24,546 nucleotides of DNA, from assembly GCA_049670505.1 (NCBI GenBank), contig JBATTK010000152.1, positions 1 to 24,546 on the forward strand, read 5' to 3'. Below are positions 15,252 to 23,402 of this stretch, piece after piece (the first letter of the stretch is position 1; each line of letters begins with the position of its first letter). The stretch comes from JBATTK01 sp049670505. GTDB taxonomy: Bacteria; Bacteroidota; Bacteroidia; Flavobacteriales; Flavobacteriaceae. The translations under genes and the position numbers were made by a program. The notes beneath the pieces were generated by a model. That model was not told where the DNA came from. It saw nothing but the letters and a program-made list of their open reading frames with translations, and ran no database searches.

Positions 15252-17468
15252 ATGGGTAAAACTATCATAATCTCAAATAGACTACCTGTACAATTGCAAA
15301 TTCTCAATGGTTCCATTACGGCCATCCCCAGTGTAGGGGGGTTAGCTACCGGAATGAAATCCGTACATTCCGGAGGTGATAGTCTTTGGGTAGGTTGGAG
15401 CGGACTGACCAGCGAGGAAATACCGGAGGAACTAGAGTCCCCGATAGACGAAGCTCTGGAAAAACATGGGTGTTCCAAAGTAAAATTGACCGAGGCCGAG
15501 GTCGATGGTTTTTACTTTGGCTTTAGCAACCGTACCATTTGGCCACTTTTTCATTATTTTTTGGAGTATTCCGAATTTGAACTGGACAATTGGAATACCT
15601 ATAAAGCCGTAAATCAAAAATTCGCCGATGCCATTTTGGAAAAAGCAGGGGAAGAGGATACAATATGGATTCACGACTACCAATTAATGTTGGTTCCCCA
15701 AATGGTAAAGGAAAAACGCCCTACCACTTCTATTGGTTTCTTTCTACATATTCCTTTCCCCTCCTATGAAATCTTTAGAACGCTTCCTTGGAGGGAAGAA
15801 GTCCTACAGGGTCTATTAGGGTCGGACCTTATAGGTTTTCACACCTATGATTATGAGCGACATTTTCTAAGTTCGGTAAGGAGGCTTTTGGATCTGGAAG
15901 TCAGTTTTAACGATATTTATTTGGACGATAGGGTCATAAAAGTGGATTCCTTTCCTATGGGAATCGACTACAAAAAATTTAGTGATGCGGCCAAGGAACA
16001 AGAACAAAGGCCCGCGGACCAACAATCAGAACTCCAGCGTAGGCTAAATACCCATAAGGAATCCACACCTGACGCAAAATTTTTGTTGTCCATAGATCGA
16101 TTGGACTATACCAAAGGAATAGCCAAACGTTTAAATGCCTTTGAATATTTTTTGGACAAATATCCGCAATACAAAGAAAAAGTGCGTCTAATTATCCTCG
16201 CGGTTCCATCTCGATCAAATGTACCTCAATATCAATTATTGAAAAAAGAGGTGGATGAATTGGTGGGCCGTATCAATGGGGAATTGGCCACCGTTAGCTG
16301 GACGCCCATTTGGTATTTTTACAGATCCATGCCATTTGAAAACCTCATTGATCTATATACCTCTTGTGATATTGCATGGCTTACTCCCATAAGGGACGGA
16401 ATGAATTTGGTCGCCAAAGAATATATTGCCACCAGAACGGACAGGACAGGTGTCTTGATCTTAAGTGAAATGGCCGGTTCTGCCAATGAGATGAACGAAT
16501 CCCTGCTTATTAATCCAAATAATTTTGAGCAAATCGCAGATACCCTGTATGAAGCTATAAATATGCCCTTGGAAGACCAAAAAGATAGAAACGGGCACTT
16601 GCAAAAACGTCTGGCCAGATACAATGTGGAAAAATGGGCCAATGATTTTATGAATTCCTTAAAAGAGCAGAAAAACAGGGTAGCCGCCAATATTTCAAGA
16701 AAACTGACGGAACATTTAATGAAATCCATTGCGGTCGACTATTCAAAAGCCAAAAGAAGATTATTGTTCCTGGACTATGACGGCACCTTGGCCGGCTTTC
16801 ATAACGATCCACAAAAAGCGGCTCCGGATGATGATCTGTACCAACTTTTAGATATGCTAAAAGCACAAGAGAACACGGATCTTTATCTGATCAGCGGACG
16901 GGACAAGGACACTTTTAAACGTTGGTTCTCCCACAAAGGATATTATATGATCGTGGAGCATGGGGTATGGATTTCCAAAGGAGGAAATGAATTTGAACTA
17001 TTGGAAAAGGTAAAAAACGATTGGATGGAAAAAATTCGTCCTGTATTGGAAGCTTTTGTCGATAGGACACCGGGCTCCTTTGTGGAAGAAAAAAACTATT
17101 CCCTGGCATGGCATTACAGGAATACCGACCCTGATTTTGGGAGTAAAAGGGCAACGGAGCTAACCACGGTTCTGACCAGCTTGATCGCTAATGACAATCT
17201 CAGTGTACTTTCTGGAAACAAAGTTTTGGAAATAAAGAACAGTGGCGTAAACAAAGGGCGTGCCGCCATGCGCGTATTGGTGGAAGATGACTATGACTTT
17301 GTCTTTGCCATAGGTGATGATTGGACGGATGAATTTATGTTCCAGGAGCTTCCTAAAAGTAGCATAACGGTTAAGGTGGGGGTACAAAAAACACAGGCCA
17401 AATACTATGTGGAAAACACTTCCAAAGTGCGAGAAATACTAAACCGATTTGTAAACCTCCCCAAATGA
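15252..17468 (+). CDS. otsAB: Bifunctional trehalose-6-phosphate synthase/phosphatase
   Basis: A natural fusion of OtsA (GT20) and OtsB. The synthase half (about 1-460) couples a nucleotide-glucose to glucose-6-phosphate. It has NRLPV at 9-13, GGLATG at 29-34, D142 in HDYQLMLVP, R283 and K288 in DRLDYTKGI, and D382 and E390 in RDGMNLVAKEY, equivalents of the E. coli OtsA active-site residues. The HAD phosphatase half (about 500-738) has the nucleophile motif D508-Y-D510-G-T, LISGRD, and GDDWTDE for magnesium. All key residues are intact, so both activities are expected, giving trehalose, a stress and osmotic protectant. It diverges from GH15 across a 101-bp gap and overlaps the next gene by 4 bp. 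Confidence 0.94.
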   Translation: MGKTIIISNRLPVQLQILNGSITAIPSVGGLATGMKSVHSGGDSLWVGWSGLTSEEIPEELESPIDEALEKHGCSKVKLTEAEVDGFYFGFSNRTIWPLFHYFLEYSEFELDNWNTYKAVNQKFADAILEKAGEEDTIWIHDYQLMLVPQMVKEKRPTTSIGFFLHIPFPSYEIFRTLPWREEVLQGLLGSDLIGFHTYDYERHFLSSVRRLLDLEVSFNDIYLDDRVIKVDSFPMGIDYKKFSDAAKEQEQRPADQQSELQRRLNTHKESTPDAKFLLSIDRLDYTKGIAKRLNAFEYFLDKYPQYKEKVRLIILAVPSRSNVPQYQLLKKEVDELVGRINGELATVSWTPIWYFYRSMPFENLIDLYTSCDIAWLTPIRDGMNLVAKEYIATRTDRTGVLILSEMAGSANEMNESLLINPNNFEQIADTLYEAINMPLEDQKDRNGHLQKRLARYNVEKWANDFMNSLKEQKNRVAANISRKLTEHLMKSIAVDYSKAKRRLLFLDYDGTLAGFHNDPQKAAPDDDLYQLLDMLKAQENTDLYLISGRDKDTFKRWFSHKGYYMIVEHGVWISKGGNEFELLEKVKNDWMEKIRPVLEAFVDRTPGSFVEEKNYSLAWHYRNTDPDFGSKRATELTTVLTSLIANDNLSVLSGNKVLEIKNSGVNKGRAAMRVLVEDDYDFVFAIGDDWTDEFMFQELPKSSITVKVGVQKTQAKYYVENTSKVREILNRFVNLPK

Positions 17469-18646
17469 AAAAATTAATATTCCTGGCATTAATTCCTTTT
17501 TGTTTTCCATTATACGGTCAACCGAATACGGAAGTACATCTATTCGATATTGCGTATACCAACGGTCTACCTGTATTGGAAAATCCAAGGAATATTTCCA
17601 ATAATGAAGGATATGACAACCAACCCTCCTTTTATAATGACCATACCGTTTTGTTTTCTTCCACTCGTGATGACCAGACCGATATTTTGCGCTTTAACAT
17701 TCGGGAAGGAAGTACAACAGCCTGGATAACGGACACGCCTAGTGGAAGTGAGTATTCCCCATTGCGCATACCGAACGAAGACCATATTTCAGCTATCCGT
17801 CTGGATATTAATGGCTTACAAAGGTTATATACATATGATATTACTTCCGGAGCATCGGAGGTCCTTCTAAAGGATCTGAAAGTGGGATATCATGTTTGGT
17901 ACACGCGGGATATTTTGGTCTCATCGGTCTTGATGGGTAATCGGATGGATCTGGTAGTGTCCAACCTGCTTGACGGAACCCATATCACCCACCAAAAAAA
18001 AGTGGGAAGGTCGTTGCAAAAAATTCCCAATTCGGATTTGATAAGCTATATCAGTAAGGAGACCGACATTTGGGAGCTCAAATCCCTAAATCCGGTTACG
18101 GGTGCTACCCAGGTGATCTGTACCCTTGAAAATATGGAGGATATCTGCTGGCTGCCCGATGGTACCCTCATTGCTGGAAAAGGAAAAAAGTTAATGAAAT
18201 TCAATCCTAAAAAGGATACGGAGTGGAAGGTTCTGCAAACATTTACGGATGAAAACATCAATAATATTACCCGCTTGGCAGTGAACGGACAAGCCACCCG
18301 ATTAACATTTGTAGCGGAGGTTTCCCCTGCAATAATTGTCCAAAAACAGCTAGACGCCTATAATGCAAGGGATATAGATGCTTTTATGGCCACCTATTCG
18401 GAGAACATAAAACTATTTAACTTCCCCAACAAATTGTTTTCCGAAGGGCAGGAAAAAATGCGGGAATCCTATGCGGGGTTCTTTGAAAGCACACCGGACC
18501 TGAATTGTGAAATAAAGAATAGGATCGTCATAGGCAATAAGGTCATTGATGAAGAATATTTGACCATAAACGGAACCAATTTTAGTGCCGTTGCCATCTA
18601 TGAGGTAGAAAACGGGAAGATTTCCAAAGTTACTTTTGTTCAATAA
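17465..18646 (+). CDS. Secreted TolB-like beta-propeller with C-terminal SnoaL-like domain
   Basis: The 393 residues start with a signal peptide (MKKLIFLALIPFCFPLYGQ). Residues about 40-284 form propeller-like repeats (QPSFYNDHTVLFSSTRDDQTDIL, HISAIRLDINGLQRLYTYDI) of the WD40/TolB type. From about 286 a cone-shaped SnoaL/NTF2-like domain follows: IVQKQLDAYNARDIDAFMATYSENIKLFNFP and the closing IYEVENGKISKVTFVQ. The start codon overlaps the otsAB stop (ATGA), so translation is coupled and the genes share a transcript. Yet trehalose synthesis is cytoplasmic and this protein is exported. Catalytic function is unknown. The combination of a propeller and a SnoaL domain is unusual. Confidence 0.8.
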   Translation: MKKLIFLALIPFCFPLYGQPNTEVHLFDIAYTNGLPVLENPRNISNNEGYDNQPSFYNDHTVLFSSTRDDQTDILRFNIREGSTTAWITDTPSGSEYSPLRIPNEDHISAIRLDINGLQRLYTYDITSGASEVLLKDLKVGYHVWYTRDILVSSVLMGNRMDLVVSNLLDGTHITHQKKVGRSLQKIPNSDLISYISKETDIWELKSLNPVTGATQVICTLENMEDICWLPDGTLIAGKGKKLMKFNPKKDTEWKVLQTFTDENINNITRLAVNGQATRLTFVAEVSPAIIVQKQLDAYNARDIDAFMATYSENIKLFNFPNKLFSEGQEKMRESYAGFFESTPDLNCEIKNRIVIGNKVIDEEYLTINGTNFSAVAIYEVENGKISKVTFVQ

Positions 18647-18655
18647 AAAATCCCT

Positions 18656-19819
18656 TTGAAACCAAAACTCCATATTCTTCCTATTATCATTCTTTCCCAA
18701 TTCGCTTGCACATCCTTATGGTTTGCCGGTAATGCCATTGTAGGGGAACTTGCCCAAAAAACAGGTTTGGGAACGGAAATTATCGGTTATGTGCTTTCCT
18801 CCGTTCAATTCGGGTTTATTATGGGCACCCTTGTTTTTGCGCTATTAATGATCGCCGATCGATTTTCACCTTCCAAAGTGTTCTTGATTTGCGCCTTTTT
18901 GGCCGCCTTTTGTAATAGTGTATTGTTATCGGAACGTATTTCTTCAGCTATGCTCATCTCCATAAGATTTGGTACCGGTTTTTTTTTGGCCGGTATTTAT
19001 CCGGTAGGCATGAAAATAGCAGCGGACTATTATGAAAAGGGGCTTGGAAAAGCTTTGGGATTTTTAATCGGGGCCCTAGTGCTAGGTGCCGCTTTTCCCT
19101 ATTTTATTGCCGGGATAACATGGGGAGCCAATTACCTTACCGTGATAAAAACTACCAGTGCTTTTGCCATATCAGGAGGGCTCCTGCTTTGGGTTTTTGT
19201 GCCTAATGGTCCCTACAGAAAGCCAAGTACACGATTACGATTACGGTCGGGACCTGCGCTATTCAAAGTTTCTGGATTTCGAAAAGCGGCCTTTGGTTAT
19301 TTTGGTCATATGTGGGAACTTTATGCCTTTTGGGCATTTGTGCCCATAGCATTGGAGACCTTTAATAGCGTACAAAAAACTACACTTTCCATTTCCATAT
19401 GGACCGCCGTTATAATAGCTATTGGAGGTGTTTCCAGTATTCTGGGAGGGTATGGTTCTTTGCGTATGGGAAGTAAAAAGGTGGCCTTAATTTCCCTTAT
19501 CATCTCTGGTCTTTTATGCCTGGTCTCCCCTTTTCTTTTTCAACTACCCTCCTTCTTTTTCCTGTTCCTATGGTGCCTATGGGGTATGGCGGTGGTTTCA
19601 GATTCCGCACAGTTTTCCTCTATGGCGGCGATTGCGGTTCCCGATACTCTAAAAGGAACGGCATTAACACTTATGAACTGTATAGGTTTTGCCATCAGTA
19701 TCCTAAGCATCCAATTGCTGTCCTACCTTATCGAAAAAATAGATGCTACACTGCTTTTTTTAGTTTTGGGAATCGGGCCCATCTTTGGATCATTAAGCCT
19801 CTTAAAGAAATCCTCTTAA
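18656..19819 (+). CDS. MFS transporter
   Basis: This 387-residue integral membrane protein has about 12 hydrophobic spans in two halves joined by a basic loop near 175-195 (PYRKPSTRLRLRSG), as in the major facilitator superfamily. Glycine-rich helices such as FGTGFFLAGIYPVGMKIAADYYEKG resemble the motif-B/motif-C region of the nitrate/oxalate-type and general drug/metabolite families. No substrate can be assigned. The start is a TTG at 18656: the next in-frame ATG would remove the first membrane span (LHILPIIILSQFACTSLWFAG). It is 10 bp after the previous stop and is likely in the same transcript as otsAB. Confidence 0.87.
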   Translation: MKPKLHILPIIILSQFACTSLWFAGNAIVGELAQKTGLGTEIIGYVLSSVQFGFIMGTLVFALLMIADRFSPSKVFLICAFLAAFCNSVLLSERISSAMLISIRFGTGFFLAGIYPVGMKIAADYYEKGLGKALGFLIGALVLGAAFPYFIAGITWGANYLTVIKTTSAFAISGGLLLWVFVPNGPYRKPSTRLRLRSGPALFKVSGFRKAAFGYFGHMWELYAFWAFVPIALETFNSVQKTTLSISIWTAVIIAIGGVSSILGGYGSLRMGSKKVALISLIISGLLCLVSPFLFQLPSFFFLFLWCLWGMAVVSDSAQFSSMAAIAVPDTLKGTALTLMNCIGFAISILSIQLLSYLIEKIDATLLFLVLGIGPIFGSLSLLKKSS

Positions 19820-19881
19820 CACTTTTTTAAGAAATAATGATAGGAGATAAATGTACATTGGGGCGACTAAAAAATCCAAAA

Positions 19882-21216
19882 ATGAAAAACTTGATTACCG
19901 TTTCCTTGCTGTTTTTTTATACTACCCTATTATTTTCCCAAACCGACACCCGTTTATACGATATTATTGATGCTGTATCAGCGGAACGCATTGAAAAGGA
20001 CGTAACCACTTTGGCCAATTTTGGTACGCGCCATACCTTAAGCGATACGGTATCCCAAACCCGAGGTATAGGGGCCGCCAGACGTTGGATCAAAAGTGAA
20101 TTCGAAAAAACTTCCGCGGCCTGTAATAATTGTCTGGATGTATTTTACCAAAAAGATTTGGTAAAAGAAGGAGCAAATCAACGCATTGTCAAAGATGTTT
20201 GGGTGGTAAACGTAGTAGCGGTGCAGAAGGGCACCAAATACCCTAATCGTTACATTATTATGAGCGGGGATATTGATTCCAGAGTAAGCGACCCTACCAA
20301 TTTCACTTCCGATTCGCCAGGTGCCAATGATAATGCCAGTGGTATGGCCGGAACTATTGAGGCCGCAAGGGTATTATCAAAATACCAGTTTGAGAACAGT
20401 ATTATCTATGTTGGCCTATCCGGTGAAGAACAAGGCTTATTCGGGGGCAAGGGTCTGGCCGCTTATGCAAAGGAAAAACAGTGGGATATCATCGGGATAC
20501 TGAACAATGATATGATCGGAAACATAAGAGGCGTAGATGGAGTGGTCAGCAATCGCGATTTTAGAATTTTTTCAGAACCCGTTCCTCCAACGGAAACCGA
20601 AGACCAACGTAAGGCAAGACGTTTCTTTGGGGGCGAGGTAGATGGAATCTCCCGTCAGTTGGCACGTTATGTGCATAAAACTACCAAAACCTATATGCCG
20701 GAAATGAACCCTATGCTTATTTATCGTTTAGATCGTTTTGGACGTGGTGGACACCATCGTCCGTTCAACGATGCCGGATTTGCCGGAATTCGGATTATGG
20801 AATCCCATGAAAACTACACACAGCAACATCAGGACATCAGGGCCGAGAACGGTATTGCCTATGGGGACGTGTTGGAACATGTAAACTTTGAATATGCAAA
20901 AAAGCTTACGGCAGTGAATGCTATCAATTTAGCCTCCTTGGCATGGGCGCCCCCTACCCCATCGGAAGTAAAAATAGGGGGTATTGTTGAACCTTCGGCC
21001 AAATTCCAATGGTCTAAGGTAGATGGTGCCGTAGGATATAAAATTTATTGGAGGGATACTACTTCCCCCACATGGGACCATAGTCGGTTCGTAGGGGATG
21101 TTACCGAATATACCTTGAATGGCATTGTGATAGACAACTTCTTCTTTGGAATAGCGGCAGTGAGTAAGAACGGACATGAAAGCATGGTGGTTTTTCCAAA
21201 TCAAATAATGAGATAA
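19882..21216 (+). CDS. Secreted M28-family zinc peptidase with fibronectin type III domain
   Basis: From the ATG at 19882 the protein starts with a signal peptide (MKNLITVSLLFFYTTLLFSQ). An ATG at 19837 would put 15 residues before it, so the later start is preferred. The M28 catalytic domain spans about 70-345 with D150 in PGANDNASG, E182/E183 in SGEEQGLFGG, D210 in NNDMIGN and H292 in GGHHRPF. The usual first ligand His (GHxDS) is an Asp here (D130 in SGDIDS). A C-terminal fibronectin type III-like module follows at about 350-444 (KFQWSKVDGAVGYKIYWRD). It probably acts as an exported aminopeptidase; the exact substrate is unknown. It precedes an M1 peptidase, suggesting shared work on peptides in the periplasm or outside the cell. 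Confidence 0.88.
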   Translation: MKNLITVSLLFFYTTLLFSQTDTRLYDIIDAVSAERIEKDVTTLANFGTRHTLSDTVSQTRGIGAARRWIKSEFEKTSAACNNCLDVFYQKDLVKEGANQRIVKDVWVVNVVAVQKGTKYPNRYIIMSGDIDSRVSDPTNFTSDSPGANDNASGMAGTIEAARVLSKYQFENSIIYVGLSGEEQGLFGGKGLAAYAKEKQWDIIGILNNDMIGNIRGVDGVVSNRDFRIFSEPVPPTETEDQRKARRFFGGEVDGISRQLARYVHKTTKTYMPEMNPMLIYRLDRFGRGGHHRPFNDAGFAGIRIMESHENYTQQHQDIRAENGIAYGDVLEHVNFEYAKKLTAVNAINLASLAWAPPTPSEVKIGGIVEPSAKFQWSKVDGAVGYKIYWRDTTSPTWDHSRFVGDVTEYTLNGIVIDNFFFGIAAVSKNGHESMVVFPNQIMR

Positions 21217-21228
21217 ATAGTAATAAAC

Positions 21229-21249
21229 GTCAAAATTTTAAATTTTGAC
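21229..21249. repeat. 21-bp perfect palindrome upstream of the M1 peptidase
   Basis: GTCAAAATTT and AAATTTTGAC are arms around a single central base. It ends 15 bp before the M1 start and 12 bp after the M28 stop. No T run follows. It could be an operator or mRNA hairpin controlling the M1 gene. Confidence 0.5.
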
Positions 21250-21264
21250 AACGAATAGTTTAAA

Positions 21265-22881
21265 ATGAAAAATAGTATAGTTTTAGTAATACTAATGGCA
21301 ATAAGTAATTTTGCATTTTCCCAAAATTTCACCGAACAGGATAGCTTAAGGGGAAGTATTACCCCTGAACGGGCTTGGTGGGACCTCAATTATTACCATT
21401 TGGATATAGAAGTAAAGCCTGATGAAAAGTTCATTTCGGGGCAGAATACCATTCGGTACCGGGTGCTGAAAGCGCATCAAGTGCTTCAAATTGATCTGCA
21501 ATCGCCCCTACACATTGAAAAAGTGACCCAGGACGGAAAGGAATTGGAATTCTCGTCCAAGGGAAATGCTCATTTTATAGCGCTTACCAAACCGCAAAAG
21601 AAGAACGAGTTCAATGAAATTATCGTGAGCTATTCCGGAAAGCCAAAAGAAGCGATCCGGGCCCCTTGGGACGGAGGTTTTTCTTGGAAAAAAGACACAA
21701 ATGGCAAGCATTTTATCGCTACTTCCTGTCAAGGTCTGGGCGCTAGTGTCTGGTGGCCCAATAAAGACCATATGTATGATGAAGTAGATAGTATGGCCAT
21801 AAGTGTAGAAGTACCCAAGGGTTTGATGAATGTATCCAATGGCCGACTCCGAAAAGTAGAGGAAGGGGAAACAACAAATACCTATCACTGGTTCGTGGCA
21901 AATCCGATCAATAATTATGGGGTGAACGTAAACATTGCGGACTATGTACATTTTGGCGAAACCTATGAAGGGGAAAAAGGAACTTTGGATATGGATTATT
22001 ACGTACTTCCGGATCATTTGGAAAAGGCCAAGGAGCATTTTAAAGATGTCCCAAAAATGATGAAAGCCTTTGAACATTGGTTTGGTCCCTATCCCTTCTA
22101 TGAAGATAGCTTTAAGCTGGTAGAAGTGCCTTATTTGGGTATGGAGCATCAAAGTTCCGTAACCTACGGCAATCAATATAAAAAAGGATATCTGGGTAAC
22201 GACCTTTCCCGCACGGGCTGGGGTTTAAAATTCGATTTTATTATCATCCATGAGGCAGGCCACGAGTGGTTTGCCAACAATATCACCTATACCGATATTG
22301 CGGATATGTGGGTACATGAGGGTTTCACGGCTTATTCGGAAAACCTCTTCCTAGATTATCACTATGGTACAGAAGCTGCTGCAGCTTACGTTATCGGTAC
22401 GCGGGCGAACATCCAAAACGACATTCCTATCATTGGCACTTATGGTGTCAATAAAAAAGGTTCCGGTGATATGTACTACAAGGGCGCCAACCTATTGCAT
22501 ACACTACGCCAATGGATCGAGGACGATGAAAAATGGCGACAGATTTTAAGGGGCCTTAACAAGGAATATTATCATACGACGGTTACCAGCGCTGAAATTG
22601 AGGCTTATATTAGCACCCATATGGAAAAGGACCTATCCGCGTTCTTTGATCAATACCTACGCACCACTCAAATTCCACTATTGGAATATGAAATAGAGGG
22701 AAACACCATTAAATATCGCTATACCCAAATTGTGGAGGGTTTTGATATGCCGGTTAAAATAGCGGATTCCGAACAATGGCTCTTTCCTACCAAAGATTGG
22801 AAATCGGAGGATTTAAAGGAGGGTCCTACCGACTTTAAGGTGGACGAAAATTTTTATATTAAAACATTTCAATTGAAATAA
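21265..22881 (+). CDS. Secreted M1 family metallopeptidase (aminopeptidase N-like)
   Basis: A signal peptide (MKNSIVLVILMAISNFAFSQ) precedes an N-terminal beta domain (about 30-230). The gluzincin catalytic domain then shows the zinc site HEAGH at 329-333 and E352 18 residues later in WVHEGF, the full HExxH-18x-E signature. The substrate-binding stretch reads YLGMEHQSSVTYG, in place of the eukaryotic GAMEN, as in many bacterial members. A tyrosine in KGSGDMYYKGANLLHTLR near 400 matches the catalytic Tyr. The 538-residue length lacks the large C-terminal helical domain of E. coli PepN, as is usual for exported Bacteroidota proteins of this group. It is probably a periplasmic or cell-surface aminopeptidase, downstream of the M28 peptidase. 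Confidence 0.9.
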   Translation: MKNSIVLVILMAISNFAFSQNFTEQDSLRGSITPERAWWDLNYYHLDIEVKPDEKFISGQNTIRYRVLKAHQVLQIDLQSPLHIEKVTQDGKELEFSSKGNAHFIALTKPQKKNEFNEIIVSYSGKPKEAIRAPWDGGFSWKKDTNGKHFIATSCQGLGASVWWPNKDHMYDEVDSMAISVEVPKGLMNVSNGRLRKVEEGETTNTYHWFVANPINNYGVNVNIADYVHFGETYEGEKGTLDMDYYVLPDHLEKAKEHFKDVPKMMKAFEHWFGPYPFYEDSFKLVEVPYLGMEHQSSVTYGNQYKKGYLGNDLSRTGWGLKFDFIIIHEAGHEWFANNITYTDIADMWVHEGFTAYSENLFLDYHYGTEAAAAYVIGTRANIQNDIPIIGTYGVNKKGSGDMYYKGANLLHTLRQWIEDDEKWRQILRGLNKEYYHTTVTSAEIEAYISTHMEKDLSAFFDQYLRTTQIPLLEYEIEGNTIKYRYTQIVEGFDMPVKIADSEQWLFPTKDWKSEDLKEGPTDFKVDENFYIKTFQLK

Positions 22882-22895
22882 GGGATATGTCGGAT

Positions 22896-22914
22896 ATATA
22901 GTTAATAACTATAT
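22896..22914. repeat. 19-bp palindrome between M1 peptidase and the HEPN gene
   Basis: ATATAGTTA and TAACTATAT surround a central A. The site is 14 bp after the M1 stop and 37 bp before the start of the HEPN reading frame, just outside the left repeat of the putative cassette. An operator for the downstream gene is possible. Confidence 0.45.
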
Positions 22915-22951
22915 TCAATTGTTGTATGCAAGCTAAAAAAAGAATCTAAAA

Positions 22952-23320
22952 TTGAATCACGTATATACAATTACAAAAGGTAAATTAATTGAAAAAGAGA
23001 AAGAATGTAATTTCTCTTTCGCTCTTGTATTTGAAGAAAACGGAGTTTATTTTTTAGAAACTTTCTTGGAAGATGATTTTTATGAAGATGGAGACTTTTC
23101 TAAATGGTTTAATCTTGAAGGAGTAACCGAAAAAAATTATCTGATTGAGATTAAAGACCTAACATTCACACTATTTAAACATAAGAATAAGAAAGCAAGG
23201 TTTGTATGTAGAAACTTTATCAAACTAGCAGAACAAGAAAAAGAACTACCTGAAGATGAACAGGACAAAGAACAGTCCATTTTTTTCCTTGAATTAGAGG
23301 GCTTTAAAACTGTATTTTGA
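22952..23320 (+). CDS. N-terminal fragment of an ApeA-like HEPN protein (frameshifted)
   Basis: The 122-residue ORF starts at a TTG (22952); an upstream ATG at 22925 runs into a stop. It has strand-rich, charged sequence (ALVFEENGVYFLETFLEDDF) and ends with FFLELEGFKTVF just before a stop at 23318. In the +1 frame, starting at 23310, the sequence continues as LYFDYTDIKKQRRYGEVDKF, which reads naturally after GFK. A single extra A in the AAAA run at 23306-23309 would explain the break. I therefore take this as the N-terminal (recognition-type) part of one gene with the ORF at 23403-24443, together about 496 residues. The N-terminal domain function is not known. Confidence 0.6.
   Translation: MNHVYTITKGKLIEKEKECNFSFALVFEENGVYFLETFLEDDFYEDGDFSKWFNLEGVTEKNYLIEIKDLTFTLFKHKNKKARFVCRNFIKLAEQEKELPEDEQDKEQSIFFLELEGFKTVF
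23303..23320 (+). other. Frameshift site within the HEPN gene
   Basis: Frame 0 reads TTT AAA ACT GTA TTT TGA (stop). Removing one A from the run at 23306-23309 gives TTT AAA CTG TAT TTT GAC, joining FK to LYFD and opening the whole downstream frame to 24443. It could be a mutation, a sequencing or assembly error, or, less likely, a programmed +1 shift. Confidence 0.6.
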
Positions 23321-23402
23321 CTATACAGATATAAAAAAACAAAGGAGATATGGAGAGGTAGATAAGTTTAATGGACCAAACTTTGATCATACTAGTTGTT
23401 CA

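Noticed and set aside
18656..18658. Truncated MFS gene because no ATG is present at the start
   Set aside because: A TTG start gives a complete first membrane span and fits the 10-bp spacing to the previous gene.
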